A stretch of DNA of 31,847 nucleotides from an uncultured Agathobacter sp. (GTDB taxonomy: Bacteria > Bacillota > Clostridia > Lachnospirales > Lachnospiraceae). Below are positions 31,735 to 31,847 of the stretch, one piece after another (position 1 is the stretch's first letter; each line of letters begins with the position of its first letter). The DNA lies in NCBI GenBank assembly GCA_934316545.1, contig CAKRDT010000024.1, forward strand, positions 1-31,847. The letters are read 5' to 3'. The notes under the pieces are model-generated. The model ran no database searches. It was not told the origin of the DNA and saw nothing but the letters and a program-made list of their open reading frames with translations. A program made the position numbers and the translations under genes.

Positions 31735-31847
31735 TTTAGGCGTTTGCAAAACTCCTGTGGCAGCGTGCTCCGGCTGGGCTGACCCGGTGGCGGGCTTCTA
31801 CGCTGAACACGATTTTAGACAAAATCATTGAATTTGCGAAAATCTCT
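31735..31847 (-). repeat. 113-bp dispersed repeat, right copy
   Basis: Reverse complement of 18-130 with 4 mismatches (96% identity). It has the same orientation relative to metG as the left copy has to the pyridoxamine kinase gene, and ends at a similar distance (30 versus 27 bases) before the start codon. The window stops inside the copy, so it may extend further. Confidence 0.9.

Overview
The window looks like a low-to-mid GC Gram-positive chromosome, most likely a gut clostridium of the family Lachnospiraceae. The inference rests on strong AGGAGG-type ribosome sites before nearly every gene, lipoprotein and sigma-A promoter style, an ECF vitamin transporter S component, a TatD-linked radical SAM protein, a DUF4321 protein, an IscR/NifS/NifU/MnmA cluster, and a multi-domain XRE regulator. 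No rRNA, tRNA, CRISPR array, prophage or intact transposase was seen. Both ends carry the same 113-bp sequence in inverted orientation (18-130 and 31735-31847, 4 mismatches), and the sequence stops inside it, so this is probably an assembly contig broken at a dispersed repeat.

Left part (1-10.7 kb): a plus-strand operon for vitamin B6 salvage (pyridoxamine kinase, ECF S component) and a radical SAM protein; then minus-strand genes for a small alarmone synthetase, cysteine synthase CysK, a RelE/ParE toxin-antitoxin pair, a secreted protein of unknown function, and the sulfur-trafficking operon iscR-nifS-nifU-mnmA, in which cysteine sulfur is passed to Fe-S clusters and to tRNA 2-thiouridine. 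Similar Rrf2-type operator sequences lie just downstream of the cysK and iscR promoters, suggesting one sulfur/Fe-S regulon. A DUF4321 membrane protein and a patatin-like phospholipase converge on a shared terminator.

Middle (10.9-20 kb): a sugar ABC uptake operon (binding lipoprotein, two permeases, then a LacI-family regulator) with a clear promoter and two LacI/CcpA-like palindromes but no ATPase gene; a 42-aa protein gene, with its own promoter and terminator; a DEAD-box RNA helicase apparently coupled to a TPR-GGDEF diguanylate cyclase; and a membrane-anchored M23/LytM-like protein that lacks the metal-binding histidines.

Right part (20.3-31.8 kb): metG, a Nudix hydrolase, tatD and rsmA all run on the minus strand. 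In many Firmicutes metG, tatD, rnmV and rsmA lie together; here about 6 kb of accessory genes separates tatD from rsmA and no rnmV is visible. That block contains an XRE regulator, a small membrane protein, LOG-family and GNAT enzymes, an AAA/DUF4143 ATPase, a maltose acetyltransferase-like protein, an EamA transporter, a panE gene with an internal deletion and a tiny Fic-gene relic. The most striking noncoding structure is between metG and the Nudix gene: seven tandem hairpins with a 52-54-bp period (29290-29641), whose arms show compensatory changes.
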